The position numbers and the translations under genes are program-made. The notes under the pieces were generated by a model that was given only the letters and a program-made list of their open reading frames with translations, did no database searches and was not told where the DNA came from. From Solirubrum puertoriconensis (GTDB taxonomy: Bacteria > Bacteroidota > Bacteroidia > Cytophagales > Hymenobacteraceae): a DNA stretch of 64,000 nucleotides. This document shows positions 1-8,569 of the stretch, one piece after another. Position 1 is the first letter of the stretch; the number at the start of each line of letters is the position of its first letter. The stretch is from the NCBI RefSeq assembly GCF_001483135.1, contig NZ_LNAL01000007.1, positions 62,001 through 126,000 on the forward strand. The letters are read 5' to 3'.

Positions 1-1737
1 CAGGTCGGCGGCCATTTGCAGCGGCGAGTACATGGTAACGTACAGGGCCAGCTGCTTGGCAAGGGTAGTGTGCACTTGCCGGCCTTTGTTGCGCTCGGGG
101 TTCCAGCTTTCCAACTTTATCTGGAAGACGCCCGGCGTGTAATCCATGGGGCCGCCCATCAGGCGCGTGAAGGGCAGAATGGTTTCGTGCTCGGGCGGGT
201 TGCCTTCGCTCCAGGCGTTGAACTCGTTGCCGCGTGCGGCCTCGCTGGCCAGCCAGTTGGGGTAGGTGCGGTGCTGGCCCGTCGGCCGCACCGATTCGTG
301 CATATCCACCATAATCTGGCGCTTGGCCATGTGCTCGGCGGTGCGGTTGTAGTGGTTCACCATCCACTGGCCATCGTGGTGCTCCCCGCGCGGAATAATG
401 CGGCCCACGTAACCGGTTTTCACGGCGTCGTAGCCGTGGTCTTTCATAAAGCGCAGGGCTTCGTCTTGGCGGCGCTCGTAATTGGTAACCGAGCCCGAGG
501 TTTCGTGGTGCATAATCAGCTTCACGCCCTTGCCCGTGGCGTAGCGCTGCAGCTCCTGCACGTCGAAATCGGGATAGGGCGTCACAAAGTCGAACACCTC
601 CTCCTTCCAGTTGCCGTGCCAGTCTTCCCAGCCCACGTTCCAGCCTTCTACCAGCACGCCCTCAATGCCGTGCTTGGCTGCAAAATCGATGTAGCGCTTC
701 ACGTTGGCGGTGTTGGCACCGTGGCGTCCGTTGGGCTTAAGCGCGTTCCAATCGGTGGAGGCCAGCTTTAGGTTGCCCGTGTCGGAATAGTTCCAGGAGG
801 CTTTGTTGACGTGCATTTCCCACCACACACCCACAAACTTCTGCGGCTTTATCCAGCTTACATCCTGCAGCTTGGTGGGCTCGTTCAGGTTCAGAATAAG
901 CTTCGAGGCCAGTACCTCGGTGGCTTTGTCGCTTACCACCACCGTGCGCCAGGGCGTGTGCTCGGGCGCTTGCAGGTAAGCCGCGGCCCCGGTAGCCGAG
1001 GGCACCAGCTGCGCACCTAGGGCGTAGTTCTTGGTGTCCACGTTCAGCATCATGGCAGGGTAGTTCACCAAGGCTGCTTCGTGGATGTTCACGTACAACC
1101 CGTCGTCCGATTTCAGCATTAAGGGCGTTTGCACCGTGGTTGGCGCTGCCTTCAGCTGAATGGGCGTAATGGGCAAGGTGTTTACCTCGCTCAGGCGGGT
1201 GGTTTGGTAAGCGTACTCGTTCGAGTCGTAGTCGCCGGGTATCCAGAAGGCTTTATGGTTGGCGGGCAAGTTGAACTCGGTACGCTCTTGCTGCACCACA
1301 AAGTACTGTAGGTTGGGCTGCTGCGGCCACTCGTAGCGAAAACCTAGGCCGTCGTCGAACAACCGGAAACGCACCTGCATCTGCCGCTTTTCAGTGCCCG
1401 GTTGCTGCAGCGTTACCAGCAACTCTTTGTAGCGGTTGCGGATTTGCTTCACCTCGCCCCACACCGGCGCCCAGGTTTCATCAACCTGCGCCGAATCAAC
1501 TTTGATTACAGTTAGCCCTTTGTCGAACCCTGGCTGGCCTTGCAGCAACACACCTAGGCGGCTGGGTTTCAGCACCTGCTTCTGCCCGAAGCTGAGCTGG
1601 TACAGCGGCTCGCCCTCGGGGCTTAGCCGAAAGTTGAGCGCGAGCTTATTGGTAGGGGAGTGGAGGGTTTGAGCCAGCGCGGGCCCGGAGGCAAGCAGCG
1701 CGGCGGCAAAGGCAAAGGCAAAGGCAGCACGGGTCAT
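1..1737 (-). CDS. GH97 alpha-glucosidase, SusB type (3' end cut by window edge)
   Basis: The first 579 residues are present; the C-terminus lies beyond base 1. A signal peptide (about residues 1-23, ending ALAQ) predicts export to the periplasm. Then come the GH97 N-terminal beta-sandwich and the catalytic barrel with GVLVEGWNVGWEDW. In the well-studied inverting family member, Bacteroides SusB, I recall E439, E508 and E532 as catalytic or calcium-binding glutamates. Here E412 (HHETSG), E481 (MHES) and E505 (RGNEFNAW) show exactly the same spacing (69 and 24 residues). This suggests an inverting, calcium-dependent exo-alpha-glucosidase rather than the retaining GH97 subtype, which uses an Asp nucleophile. 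The role would be trimming starch-like oligosaccharides. No susC/susD is visible on this side. Family is sure; substrate is inferred. Confidence 0.93.
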   Translation of the reverse strand, partial: MTRAAFAFAFAAALLASGPALAQTLHSPTNKLALNFRLSPEGEPLYQLSFGQKQVLKPSRLGVLLQGQPGFDKGLTVIKVDSAQVDETWAPVWGEVKQIRNRYKELLVTLQQPGTEKRQMQVRFRLFDDGLGFRYEWPQQPNLQYFVVQQERTEFNLPANHKAFWIPGDYDSNEYAYQTTRLSEVNTLPITPIQLKAAPTTVQTPLMLKSDDGLYVNIHEAALVNYPAMMLNVDTKNYALGAQLVPSATGAAAYLQAPEHTPWRTVVVSDKATEVLASKLILNLNEPTKLQDVSWIKPQKFVGVWWEMHVNKASWNYSDTGNLKLASTDWNALKPNGRHGANTANVKRYIDFAAKHGIEGVLVEGWNVGWEDWHGNWKEEVFDFVTPYPDFDVQELQRYATGKGVKLIMHHETSGSVTNYERRQDEALRFMKDHGYDAVKTGYVGRIIPRGEHHDGQWMVNHYNRTAEHMAKRQIMVDMHESVRPTGQHRTYPNWLASEAARGNEFNAWSEGNPPEHETILPFTRLMGGPMDYTPGVFQIKLESWNPERNKGRQVHTTLAKQLALYVTMYSPLQMAADL

Positions 1738-1852
1738 AGGGCGCAAGGTAAGGCAGCTGCGGCAGTTTAAGTTGCGCAGTTTATTTGCAAGATGCCTGTT
1801 TTATCGACTGTGCCACCAACCTGTTTTTGCAACACCGACTACCCATCGGCAG

Positions 1853-2785
1853 TTACCCCAAGGCTACCGCCGATAACTTGGTGGCACTTGCTCGCTCTCT
1901 GATAATCTTCCCGATTTCATCCAGAGCCTGCCGGGCCTCACGCATTACGGGCAGCAAGGGCCAGATGTGCGGCATACCTGCGCCACGTACCACCCGTAGC
2001 GGTACCTCTGCGGTCATCAGTTTTTGAGCCAGCAACTCTTCGTCGGGGCGCGTGATGTCGCGCTCGGCAATGAATAAGTAAGTAGGCACGAAGCCCTCGA
2101 ACGAGCCGTAAAGCGGCGAAATATCAGAGCTGCGCAACGACAACGGGCCGGCACACATGCGCTTGGCCGACAACACGCCCGCCGTAGCAAGCATGATATC
2201 CTGCTGATCCAGCGACAGTATTGCCGGGTTGGTCATGCTTGCATCGGCCACCGGCGACACCAGAATGAGGCTATTGGGCAGTTCGGCCACAGCTCGCTGC
2301 AGCAGCCGTTGGACCAGCAGCGTTAGCAGCGTGCCGCCCACCGAATCACCGATGAGAATAATGTTGCGGGCGGCGTAGCGCGTGAGCAGGTGGGCGTAGG
2401 CGTCGTCAAGGCTGCGGTTGAGCGCGCCGATCTGGTTTTCCGGCGCTTTGGGATAGTCTACCAAGTAAGCCGTCAGCTGGGTTTGCTGCGCAAGCCGGGC
2501 AATGCTGTGCCAGTTAATTTCGGTGGGGCCGTAGACAAAGGCGCCGCCGGGGCAGTACAGTACAGCCACGTCCGGCTGGCTGACGGTGGCGGGCAATATT
2601 TCCGTCAGCGTGGCTAGCCCGGCCTTTACCGTCCGGAACTCTTGCCCCAGCGTATGGCGCGACGTGGGCACGTGCACATCATCGCGGCGCAGCTTAGCGT
2701 AGTCGATGGGGGAGCCGGCAAAGGTTTTCTTCAAGCCTTTGAGCTTGATGACGGAGGCAGTTAGGTAGTAGGTCAGGCTAGGCAT
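1853..2785 (-). CDS. Alpha/beta hydrolase, HSL/acetyl-esterase type
   Basis: About 310 residues. The oxyanion motif PGGAFVYGP (about 79-87) is the HGG motif of the hormone-sensitive-lipase family with H replaced by P. The nucleophile elbow is GDSVGG (Ser about 148), the acid lies in AERDITRPDE and the catalytic His in AGMPHIW. No signal peptide, so a cytoplasmic carboxylesterase on small acyl esters is likely. I chose the Met at 2785 because family similarity starts there (MPSLTYYL); an in-frame ATG at 2830 would add 15 residues. The P for H change in the oxyanion motif is unusual. The substrate cannot be told from sequence. Confidence 0.85.
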   Translation of the reverse strand: MPSLTYYLTASVIKLKGLKKTFAGSPIDYAKLRRDDVHVPTSRHTLGQEFRTVKAGLATLTEILPATVSQPDVAVLYCPGGAFVYGPTEINWHSIARLAQQTQLTAYLVDYPKAPENQIGALNRSLDDAYAHLLTRYAARNIILIGDSVGGTLLTLLVQRLLQRAVAELPNSLILVSPVADASMTNPAILSLDQQDIMLATAGVLSAKRMCAGPLSLRSSDISPLYGSFEGFVPTYLFIAERDITRPDEELLAQKLMTAEVPLRVVRGAGMPHIWPLLPVMREARQALDEIGKIIRERASATKLSAVALG

Positions 2786-2887
2786 GTTGCAGATAAGGGT
2801 TAGCTGTTGTGCACTGACCAGCAAAGCCATTGCCCCGCTGCACTACGCACGAGCAATTCACCCTTTTATGTGGTGCTGGGCTAAGCT

Positions 2888-3832
2888 CTAGATAGCCTTA
2901 AGATGTGTGCTCAGAAGTTTATCTCGAAGATCTGCAATGAGTTCACCATTAATGGTTTTCCAAGCTGTCCATCCATTTACTGTCTGTCTATTGCTTCCAG
3001 CGTTCTTTATCCCAGCTAAGGCAGCATAGCTTGGACTTGTAAATACTTGACCTAAGACTGCAAGTGAGCCGTCATCTTGTATCACAGCTTCATACTTATT
3101 CTGACTTCCGTTCTTAGGCTTGTACGTCATAAATAACTTATCAAATGGTTGTATGTAGCCAGCAGCTATTAGATCAAATATCTCAATATTGTTTTTAGAT
3201 AAACTACCCGATAATGTTTTATATTTTTCTTCTTCCTCTATATCTATTGTAGGTTTAAATTCCTCGGGAAATTCGTAAATAATATTGTTTGGATCTCCTA
3301 ATTCTACAAACTTGCTAAGTGTCCAAAGTTTTAATTTTAGTTTTTGCTGCCTGGCCCAATCACTTAGATCATTGGGGATAAAGTCTATTGGAATGCCTAT
3401 GACAGGATCTTGATTTAATATCTCGCTAACTATTTTTCTTACATCAACTGAGTTGATGTTTAGGTTGTCAAACTTTTCTTTGGTTTGAGAATTTACATCG
3501 CTATATAACTTTACTGCTGCATCTTCAAGGATGCGTTTAGTTGACGTTTGTTGAGAAGCCACTATCTGCTTAGATACTTGTTTGGCAATATGATTCCATA
3601 CATCATGATGACCTAGTTCAGCCTCAACGATGTACCATTTGCGCTGACCTATATCGATAGCAAATACATCTGGTATGGTTCCTAAACCATCAGCGGTTCT
3701 AATTTTAGTCTTAGGCAAGTAGAATGAATCAGGCCCAAACAAGTATTCGTAATTATTTATTACAACTTGCTCAAGTTCTGCTTCGTTCTTGAAGGGTGTT
3801 TTTAGGTATTTTCTTGTAGCAAAAATTAACAT
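2888..3832 (-). CDS. Putative PD-(D/E)XK nuclease with C-terminal RAMA-like domain
   Basis: 314 residues, strikingly AT-rich compared with both neighbours and with different codon use (many AAA, AAT, ATA, TTA codons), a sign of horizontal transfer. The N-terminal part fits a restriction-endonuclease-like core: E18 and E21 in the first helix, PDVFAID (Asp55) and WYIVEAEL (E70, E72), followed by a helix with HHDVWNHIAKQVSKQ. The last 65 residues (YEAVIQDDGSLAVLG, SPSYAALAG, VNGWTAWKT) resemble a RAMA domain, a small module found with restriction enzymes and adenine methylases. No methylase or other subunit is adjacent. It may restrict foreign or modified DNA, or be a stand-alone nuclease. Domain calls are by motif only; no function is proven. 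Confidence 0.65.
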   Translation of the reverse strand: MLIFATRKYLKTPFKNEAELEQVVINNYEYLFGPDSFYLPKTKIRTADGLGTIPDVFAIDIGQRKWYIVEAELGHHDVWNHIAKQVSKQIVASQQTSTKRILEDAAVKLYSDVNSQTKEKFDNLNINSVDVRKIVSEILNQDPVIGIPIDFIPNDLSDWARQQKLKLKLWTLSKFVELGDPNNIIYEFPEEFKPTIDIEEEEKYKTLSGSLSKNNIEIFDLIAAGYIQPFDKLFMTYKPKNGSQNKYEAVIQDDGSLAVLGQVFTSPSYAALAGIKNAGSNRQTVNGWTAWKTINGELIADLRDKLLSTHLKAI

Positions 3833-3874
3833 TGTTTTATTGTATTATCACATCAAATAAATTGAGTCAATTAA

Positions 3875-5233
3875 TTACCGCACCGGCTTCGGTATTACCG
3901 GCAAGCTTTCGTGGCCTTGCTCATCCACCGATGCCACGCCGAAGATGAAGTTATCCTTGCTATGGGGCAAGTCGGCGGTGGTGCCTTGCACGGGGAAGCG
4001 CTGCTGCCATACCGGCGACGAAGTTTCGCGCATCAGCACCACGTAACCAGCGGGCTTGCGGCCGGTAGTGGGAGCGTCCCACTTCAGCTCGGTACGGTTG
4101 GTGAGGTTGGCCGTGAGCACGCCTACGTTTTGCGGCGCGGCGGGCGCCAGAGCCAGGCTAGCCATGGTGGCCAGGTTTACGCCGGTGTTCTTGCGCAGGT
4201 ACTCGTAATCCACAAACTCGGGCAAATCACCGTACTGGCGGCCGTTTTCGGTGCGCAGGTCCTGGTGTTGGTGCGTAAAGTCCTCGTTCATCTCGGAGAA
4301 GCGCACCGCGGCGTAGCCTTGCTGGTTGAAGGGCGTGTGGTCGCCGCCGCGCAGGAAGCGGTCGGGGCGGTACTCCAGTGCTACGGTGTGGCCGGCTACG
4401 TACTGCTCGCCGGCTTGCTTGGCATAGCGGGCCAACTGGCGCGAGGGCGAGTCGTTTTCGGAGGAAAGCTGGCGGCGCAATTGGGCCTGCTCGGGGGTTT
4501 CGTTGGCGGGCACGCCTTCGCTAAACACGCGTACTAGGTTGGGTTGGTGCAAGTCGGGGTCGTGGCCGTGCGAGTTGCCCACAATGTCGTTGTTGAGCAT
4601 GCCCACTATGTTCCAGTTGTTGGCCTTGGCCTTGCGGGCCAGGTAGCCCGAGCCGATCAGGCTTTGCTCTTCGCCCTGCACGGCCACAAAAATGAGCGTG
4701 CACGGGAATTTGCGGGTGCTCATCACGCGGGCCATTTCCATTACTACGGCTACGCCCGAGGCATCGTCGTTGGCGCCGGGGGCGTCGGCCGTGCGGTTCA
4801 TTACGTCGGTCACGCGCGAATCGAGGTGGCCGCTCACGATGAACACGCGGTTGTCGTTGGGATCGGTACCGGGCAGGGTAGCCATTACGTTGGCCATCAC
4901 GGTTTTCACGTCCACACGCCGGCCGTCGGGCTTCACCGTAAAGGTGTCTTGCTCCACCTTCAGGCGGCCGCCGCTGGCCTTGCTGTACTTCCAAAACTCG
5001 TCTTCGACCCAACGCCGTGCCGCGCCAATGCCACGCTTCTTGCTCTTGGTATCGGAGAGGGTGTGGCGCGTGCCAAACGACACCATTTTATACACGTCGT
5101 CCTTGAGGCGGTCGGCCGAAATTTCGGCTACCATTTTCTGGATTTCGGCGTCGGTGGGCGGAGTGGTGGGGGCTTGGGCGAAAAGGGCTAGCGGGAAGAG
5201 GAAAGCAGCAGACGCGAGCAGCGAAAATTTCAT
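3875..5233 (-). CDS. M28 family zinc metallopeptidase, secreted
   Basis: 452 residues with a signal peptide (1-20, ending LFAQ). Zinc ligands of the M28 fold are recognisable: H136 and D138 in SGHLDSR, the bridging Asp in GANDDASG (155-160), the catalytic Glu pair in QGEEQ (about 188-189), Asp216 in LNNDIVGN and a His in GGDHTPFNQQG (about 310). The last 90 residues look like a fibronectin-III type sandwich (TELKWDAP, GYVVLMRE). This is the usual architecture of Bacteroidota secreted aminopeptidases that release N-terminal residues from peptides in the periplasm. It is transcribed divergently from the AraC-family gene; the 165 bp between the two starts must hold both promoters. It may be controlled by that regulator, but no operator is visible. 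Confidence 0.9.
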   Translation of the reverse strand: MKFSLLASAAFLFPLALFAQAPTTPPTDAEIQKMVAEISADRLKDDVYKMVSFGTRHTLSDTKSKKRGIGAARRWVEDEFWKYSKASGGRLKVEQDTFTVKPDGRRVDVKTVMANVMATLPGTDPNDNRVFIVSGHLDSRVTDVMNRTADAPGANDDASGVAVVMEMARVMSTRKFPCTLIFVAVQGEEQSLIGSGYLARKAKANNWNIVGMLNNDIVGNSHGHDPDLHQPNLVRVFSEGVPANETPEQAQLRRQLSSENDSPSRQLARYAKQAGEQYVAGHTVALEYRPDRFLRGGDHTPFNQQGYAAVRFSEMNEDFTHQHQDLRTENGRQYGDLPEFVDYEYLRKNTGVNLATMASLALAPAAPQNVGVLTANLTNRTELKWDAPTTGRKPAGYVVLMRETSSPVWQQRFPVQGTTADLPHSKDNFIFGVASVDEQGHESLPVIPKPVR

Positions 5234-5398
5234 GGCGGGGCGTAGGGGAAATTGGGAGCCTAACTTACGTTGCTACCCGCAATTTCGGCTGCTATGCACC
5301 CATTAAAGTGCACGCAGCGCAACCACATAGAGGCCGCAAACGCGGAAACTATGCAGCTCAGCAGGCCAAACGGCAACCAACACGGGTTATCTTGCTGC

Positions 5399-6271
5399 AT
5401 GGTTATTCAGTTACCGCACTACTTCCGGGAACAGGCCGATACCTACCGCACCATCGAGCTGAACGCGAGCACGCTGGCCTCGTACCGGCGCAACGAAGAC
5501 TCGCGCAACAACCAGGTGCACCTCAGCGAAAACCTGCTGTTGCTGGTAGTAGGCGGTCAGAAAATTGTGCGCACGCCAGGCCAACCCGATCTGGTGGTAA
5601 AGGCCGGCGAAGGCGCTTTTATCCGGAAGGGCTTGTACCTGATGTCGTCGTTGTGCGCCGATGAGCAGCCTTACGAGAGCGTGCTGTTTTTCTTGCACGA
5701 AGAGCCGGTGCGACAGTTTATCGGTCAGTACGCCGGCCACTTCGCCGCCGATGCCGCACCCGATGATCATAACCCGCCCGCAGCGCTACCCTTTGCCATT
5801 GGCCCAGTGCTGGAGGGCTACGTGCGCTCGGTGCAGCCCTACTTCGAGCAGCCGGCCGCAGCGCCGCAGCCGTTGCTGCAGCTAAAGTTTCAGGAGTTGC
5901 TGCTGCACTTTGTGCTGGCACCCGATGGCGCGCGGTTTCGGGAGTTTCTGCTGCGCATCAACCACGCAGCCAGCTACGATTTGCGCCTGCTGATGGAGCA
6001 GAACTTTCAGCGGCCGTTCAGCTTGGCGGAATTTGCGTTTTTGTCGGGCCGCAGCCTGTCGTCGTTTAAGCGCGACTTCAGCAGCACCTTTGGGCAACCG
6101 CCGGCGCAGTGGCTAAAGGCACGCCGGCTCGAGCAGGCCAGGTTTTTGTTGCGCACCACCTCGCTCAGCGTGGGGCAGGTGGGCGACGAAGTGGGCTTTG
6201 CCAGCACCTCGCACTTTGTGCAGGCCTACAAAGAGCGGTTTCAGCACACGCCGGGGCAGGCGGTGGCCTGA
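5399..6271 (+). CDS. AraC-family transcriptional regulator
   Basis: About 290 residues. The N-terminal 170 residues form a cupin-like sensory domain (LLLVVGGQKIVRTPG, AGEGAFIRKG). The C-terminal 100 residues hold the two AraC helix-turn-helix units: FSLAEFAFLSGRSLSSFKRDF, followed by the second unit ending VGFASTSHFVQAYKERF. The start at 5399 (MVIQLPHY) is chosen because the sequence upstream in the same frame is not conserved-looking and would overlap the promoter of the divergent peptidase. Cytoplasmic DNA-binding protein; effector unknown. A role in controlling the divergent M28 peptidase gene is inference from position only. Confidence 0.88.
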   Translation: MVIQLPHYFREQADTYRTIELNASTLASYRRNEDSRNNQVHLSENLLLLVVGGQKIVRTPGQPDLVVKAGEGAFIRKGLYLMSSLCADEQPYESVLFFLHEEPVRQFIGQYAGHFAADAAPDDHNPPAALPFAIGPVLEGYVRSVQPYFEQPAAAPQPLLQLKFQELLLHFVLAPDGARFREFLLRINHAASYDLRLLMEQNFQRPFSLAEFAFLSGRSLSSFKRDFSSTFGQPPAQWLKARRLEQARFLLRTTSLSVGQVGDEVGFASTSHFVQAYKERFQHTPGQAVA

Positions 6272-6327
6272 GCCGCTGGGGACATTCTTTGGCCCGCAGC
6301 CGCTACCCGCTGGCCTGGCACTCAAAC

Positions 6328-6335
6328 TAGCTTTG
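6328..6335 (+). promoter_or_regulatory. Bacteroidota -7 promoter element (TAGCTTTG)
   Basis: TAGCTTTG matches TAnnTTTG, the sigma-A -7 element of Bacteroidota, and lies 22 bp before the ATG of the PhnD-like gene. A clear -33 TTG cannot be assigned. The short leader fits a directly transcribed single gene. Confidence 0.5.
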
Positions 6336-6357
6336 TCGGAGAGAAAACGACTTAGCT

Positions 6358-7317
6358 ATGAAGACCTTGCTCGCCCTGTTTGCCGTGGTGTTGCTGCTGG
6401 CAGCACCTGCCTTTGCCCAACCTTACAAAGCACCCGCGGCCGCGCCCTTGGTGGTGGCTACCTACGCCTATGGCGGCAACGACCGAGTAGCCAACATCAG
6501 TCCCTTAGCCGAGGAGCTAGCCCAAAAACTGGGGCGAAAAGCCCAGGTAAAAAGCTATCCAACCGTACCTGCGCTATTGCAAGCCGTGCGGGCCGGGCAA
6601 GTTGATGTGGCCCTGCTGAATACCCTAGGTTATTTGCTGCTCGATGCCGAAGCGAAGGCAGCCGTGGTACCTTTGGCTATGCTGCAACAACCCACGGGTG
6701 GCAGCGGCAATTACCAAGCGTGCCTGGTAGCCCATCAGCGCAGCGGTGTAAGCTCGTTGGCCGATCTGACGAGCAACGCAGGCAAGCTGCGCTTGGCATT
6801 CGCTGGCGAGCATTCTACCTCGGGTCACGTGGTGCAGCGCCTGCAGCTAAGTGCCTTAGGTATCGGGGAGCCCGAGAGCAGTTTCGCGGCCATTAGCTAC
6901 AGCGGCAACCATGCGGCCGTGCTGCAAGATGTGCTACAAGGCCGCGCCGACCTAGGCGCCTGCGGCCTAGGTGAGTATCTGCGTCTGCAGCAACAAGGAG
7001 CCGCCCAGGAGCTGCGCTTGCTGTGGGCTTCCGAGGACATTCCGCTGGGCCCCGTGGTGGCGCGGCCGTCGTTGGGTAGCATACAGCTCCGCCGGTTGCA
7101 AGAGGCGCTGCTTGCCCTGCACGAAACCAACCTAAATGCGCTGGCACAAGTGCGGGCTGCTTGGGCTGAGGCCAAACATGCGGAGCGCTTTGTGCCGGTA
7201 CAGGCAGGGGCATACCGGAGCCTTTACCAAATTGCTGATAGCCAGGATCAGCGCATGCACAACCTGCCGGGCCAAGCCGATGAGCTGCGGCGCATATTGG
7301 CGCACTACGGGCAGTAG
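6358..7317 (+). CDS. PhnD/SsuA-like substrate-binding protein
   Basis: 319 residues. A signal peptide (1-20, ending AFAQ) is followed by a periplasmic binding-protein fold: VVATYAYGG, LAEELAQKLGRKAQVKSYPT, VDVALLNTLGYLL, AGEHSTSGHVVQRLQL and GRADLGACGLGEYLRL. This pattern is that of phosphate/phosphonate (PhnD) or aliphatic-sulfonate type binding proteins, where a Ser-Thr-Ser-Gly turn contacts the oxyanion. No ABC ATPase or permease is adjacent (a biotin operon is convergent downstream), so it is an orphan binding protein. It could feed a transporter encoded elsewhere or act as a ligand sensor. The ligand is not predictable from the sequence. Confidence 0.8.
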   Translation: MKTLLALFAVVLLLAAPAFAQPYKAPAAAPLVVATYAYGGNDRVANISPLAEELAQKLGRKAQVKSYPTVPALLQAVRAGQVDVALLNTLGYLLLDAEAKAAVVPLAMLQQPTGGSGNYQACLVAHQRSGVSSLADLTSNAGKLRLAFAGEHSTSGHVVQRLQLSALGIGEPESSFAAISYSGNHAAVLQDVLQGRADLGACGLGEYLRLQQQGAAQELRLLWASEDIPLGPVVARPSLGSIQLRRLQEALLALHETNLNALAQVRAAWAEAKHAERFVPVQAGAYRSLYQIADSQDQRMHNLPGQADELRRILAHYGQ

Positions 7318-7327
7318 CTCTTAGGTG

Positions 7328-8569
7328 CTAATCGGCCAGCGCAACGATGGTACTGGCCGCGTTGCCGCCAAAGCCGGCCGCATTCACCATGATACGGCGC
7401 AAGGGCTTCTGTACGGGGTGTTCGTTGATCCACGTTGCAAAGGGCAAGGCAGCTGGAGCCGCGCCCAACAGCAGCTCGCAGGCGTAGTTCAGGCTGAGCG
7501 CAGCGGAGGCACCTAGGGTATGGCCCACGAGCCACTTGTTGGAGGTACACGCCGGTAGCTGCCCGCTAAATATGGCATGTACGGCCCGCCGTTCGGCAGC
7601 GTCGCCGGCAGTGGTGCCGGGGCTGTGCAGCACCAAGGCATCTACTTCGTGGGGCTGGCAGTTGGCTTGCTGCAGCGCCTCGCGCATGGCTCGCTGAAAG
7701 TGCTGCCCATCGGGCGAGAGGCCGGTTTTGCTGGGTATGGCTTCGAAACCAAAGCCTACGCCTTCGAGCACAAGCAGCGGGGCGTTACGTTGTTTGCGTT
7801 CGGCTTGCAGGGCTTCGGGGCCGAGGCGTTCCAAAGCAAAAACAGCAGCGCCTTCGCCTAGCACAAAGGTGTTTGGGGCACCGGCACCCGGCTGGCAAGG
7901 CCACTGCTCGGCCCCAAAGGGCGAGTAGATACCTAGGGCTTGCATTTGAGCCAGTGTGAAGTTGGTGAGCGGAGCCTCGGTGCCACCAGCCAAAAAGCGC
8001 TGCGCCATGCCGGCGCGGAGCCACGCCACCGCATTGCCGAGTGCCTGAAATGCGCTGCTGCAAGTGCTGGAATGGCTGAGTGCTGCGCCTTGGCTGCCGG
8101 CATCAAAAGCAACCCAGCTGGCAACGTTGCCCAATGTGGTGAGGGGCGAGGCCGCAGCGGGTACACTACCCTCGGTTAAGTAGCTGTTGTGAAACTCCTC
8201 GAACCGACCCGTAGCCCCGCGCGATGAGCCAATGCTTACCGTGAGTAGAGCGGCTTGCATATCGGAAGATGGATTGCCTGATAATTCATCTTCTGAATGC
8301 CAGCCGGCTTGCATGCGGGCAGTGCGGGCGGCCAGCAACCCAAGCAACACGGTACGGTCGAGTTGGCGGAAAGCGGGTTGCTGCCGACGCAAGGCCTGGA
8401 GTAGCTCTTCCTCGGCCGCGGGTATGCTGCCAACGGGTGCTTGCTGCGCACCTAGGGAACGAGCAGTAAATGGGGAGGCTGCCGAGACGGGCGCAACCGC
8501 CGCTGTACCTAGGGCCGAAACGCTGCCGCGGCCACGAATTACAATGGCAGTCCGGGCGAAATCAGTCAT
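7328..8569 (-). CDS. FabF-like beta-ketoacyl synthase in the biotin operon
   Basis: 413 residues with the thiolase fold and full catalytic triad of condensing enzymes: Cys170 in SSTCSSAFQAL, His315 in LHSPGTTAGD and His350 in LVGHTLGAS, with Lys345 (TSNK) before it. It is the last gene of the bioB-F-D-A cluster and overlaps the end of bioA by 8 bp (ATGACTGA), which suggests translational coupling. Condensing enzymes join acyl-ACP or acyl-CoA to malonyl-ACP. In a biotin operon the obvious inferred task is extending the pimeloyl precursor or a substitute for it. It is of KAS I/II type, unlike BioZ, which is KAS III-like. It is shorter at the N-terminus than housekeeping FabF. Confidence 0.85.
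   Translation of the reverse strand: MTDFARTAIVIRGRGSVSALGTAAVAPVSAASPFTARSLGAQQAPVGSIPAAEEELLQALRRQQPAFRQLDRTVLLGLLAARTARMQAGWHSEDELSGNPSSDMQAALLTVSIGSSRGATGRFEEFHNSYLTEGSVPAAASPLTTLGNVASWVAFDAGSQGAALSHSSTCSSAFQALGNAVAWLRAGMAQRFLAGGTEAPLTNFTLAQMQALGIYSPFGAEQWPCQPGAGAPNTFVLGEGAAVFALERLGPEALQAERKQRNAPLLVLEGVGFGFEAIPSKTGLSPDGQHFQRAMREALQQANCQPHEVDALVLHSPGTTAGDAAERRAVHAIFSGQLPACTSNKWLVGHTLGASAALSLNYACELLLGAAPAALPFATWINEHPVQKPLRRIMVNAAGFGGNAASTIVALAD

Noticed and set aside
3911-5191. Long open frames antisense to the M28 peptidase, and similar ones opposite most genes
   Set aside because: In high-GC DNA the complementary frames of real genes stay open. They show low-complexity Val/Ala/Gly/His composition, no domains and no start context.
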